Part shown: piece after piece, positions 5,519-5,817 of the stretch
Numbering within the stretch: position 1 is the stretch's first letter
Layout of the letters: each line of letters opens with the position of its first letter
From: Chloroflexi bacterium RBG_16_72_14
Lineage (GTDB): Bacteria > Chloroflexota > Limnocylindria > Limnocylindrales > CSP1-4
NCBI GenBank assembly: GCA_001797035.1
Contig: MGOE01000126.1
Location: forward strand, 24,239-30,055
Direction: 5' to 3'
Length of the DNA stretch: 5,817 nucleotides
Notes under the pieces: model-generated
The model's input: the letters and a program-made list of their open reading frames with translations, nothing else
What the model was told of the DNA's origin: nothing
Database searches by the model: none
Translations under genes and position numbers: made by a program

Positions 5519-5817
5519 ATGCAGCTCCTGGTCTGCGGGCCCGGCCGGCTCGGTGGCGCGATCGCGGGTGCCGCGATCGCTGCCGGGTGGCCCGCGCCCG
5601 TGCTCGTTGGGCGACCGTCGGGCAGGCCGCGGTTCGACGCGGCCGTGCGGGCCGACGTGGTCGTCGACGCGTCGGGCGGCCACGCCGTCGCCGGCAACAC
5701 CGCCGAGGCGCTCGCCGCCGGGCACCGTGCCTTCGTGCTCGCCGCCACCGGCTGGGACGCCGACCTGCCGCGGGTCCGCGCCCTGCTCCTGGAGCACGGG
5801 GCTGCCGCGGTGGCCGC
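5519..5817 (+). CDS. dapB: Dihydrodipicolinate reductase (DapB)-like protein, N-terminal part (3' end outside window)
   Basis: Ninety-nine codons are visible from ATG 5519. MQLLVCGPGRLGGAIAGAA is a Rossmann beta-alpha nucleotide-binding start (G7-P-G9-R-L-G12), comparable to the GxxGRMG of DapB. DVVVDASGGHAVAGNTAEAL (46-65) followed by AAGHRAFVLAATGWDADL (66-83) matches the DapB pattern DVVIDF, then Asn, AL-AG, VVGTTG. DapB reduces the dipicolinate precursor with NAD(P)H in the diaminopimelate/lysine pathway in the cytoplasm. Two oddities: the usual GTTG is AATG (75-78), and the stretch between the first Rossmann unit and DVVVD is short, as in the compact Thermotoga-type enzyme. The catalytic His/Lys region is outside the window, so a DapB-related oxidoreductase of other function is possible. 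It is divergent from ogt, with a structured leader upstream. The alternative ATG 5509 is in another frame. Confidence 0.65.
   Translation, partial: MQLLVCGPGRLGGAIAGAAIAAGWPAPVLVGRPSGRPRFDAAVRADVVVDASGGHAVAGNTAEALAAGHRAFVLAATGWDADLPRVRALLLEHGAAAVA

Noticed and set aside
1..5817. CRISPR arrays, tRNA/rRNA genes, insertion sequences, prophage or attachment sites
   Set aside because: No regularly spaced repeats, cloverleaf-like sequence, transposase motifs or flanking terminal repeats were seen; nearly all of the window is protein-coding.

Overview
The window is very GC-rich, with strong G/C preference at third codon positions, GTG starts on two genes, and several starts lacking a Shine-Dalgarno sequence but sitting just downstream of a TANNNT-like hexamer. 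Together with the protein types (an adenylate cyclase/AAA/TPR protein and an MFS transporter fused to a cyclic-nucleotide-binding domain), this points to an actinobacterium. A Thermoleophilia/Solirubrobacterales-like lineage is my guess, which the sequence does not prove.

Layout. Three genes lie on the minus strand, read from right to left. An O6-alkylguanine-DNA alkyltransferase (4595-5251) is followed, after a 139-bp gap, by an MFS transporter with a C-terminal cyclic-nucleotide-binding domain (2635-4455). After a further 62 bp comes a very large class III nucleotide cyclase with tandem zinc ribbons, an AAA-type ATPase domain and a TPR-like C-terminal region, which runs off the left edge (2572 to beyond 1). 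On the plus strand, divergent from the alkyltransferase, a 267-bp region (5252-5518) leads into a DapB-like (dihydrodipicolinate reductase family) gene that runs off the right edge.

How the genes may work together. The cyclase should make cAMP (or cGMP) in response to an unknown signal. The neighbouring transporter carries a cyclic-nucleotide pocket with the key Glu and Arg intact, so the pair could form a local signalling circuit in which the second messenger gates an exporter. The cyclase appears to have its own near-leaderless promoter in the 62-bp gap.

Most striking region. Between the alkyltransferase and the DapB-like gene lies a possible ribosome-mediated attenuator: a 26-codon leader ORF with three consecutive Lys codons, followed by a chain of mutually exclusive helices (1:2, 2:3, 3:4, 4:5), the last of which buries the Shine-Dalgarno sequence of the DapB-like gene. 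Because DapB is a lysine-biosynthesis enzyme, the predicted logic (lysine shortage, stall, SD exposed) is self-consistent. It remains an inference from one sequence, and chance helices are common in DNA this GC-rich.
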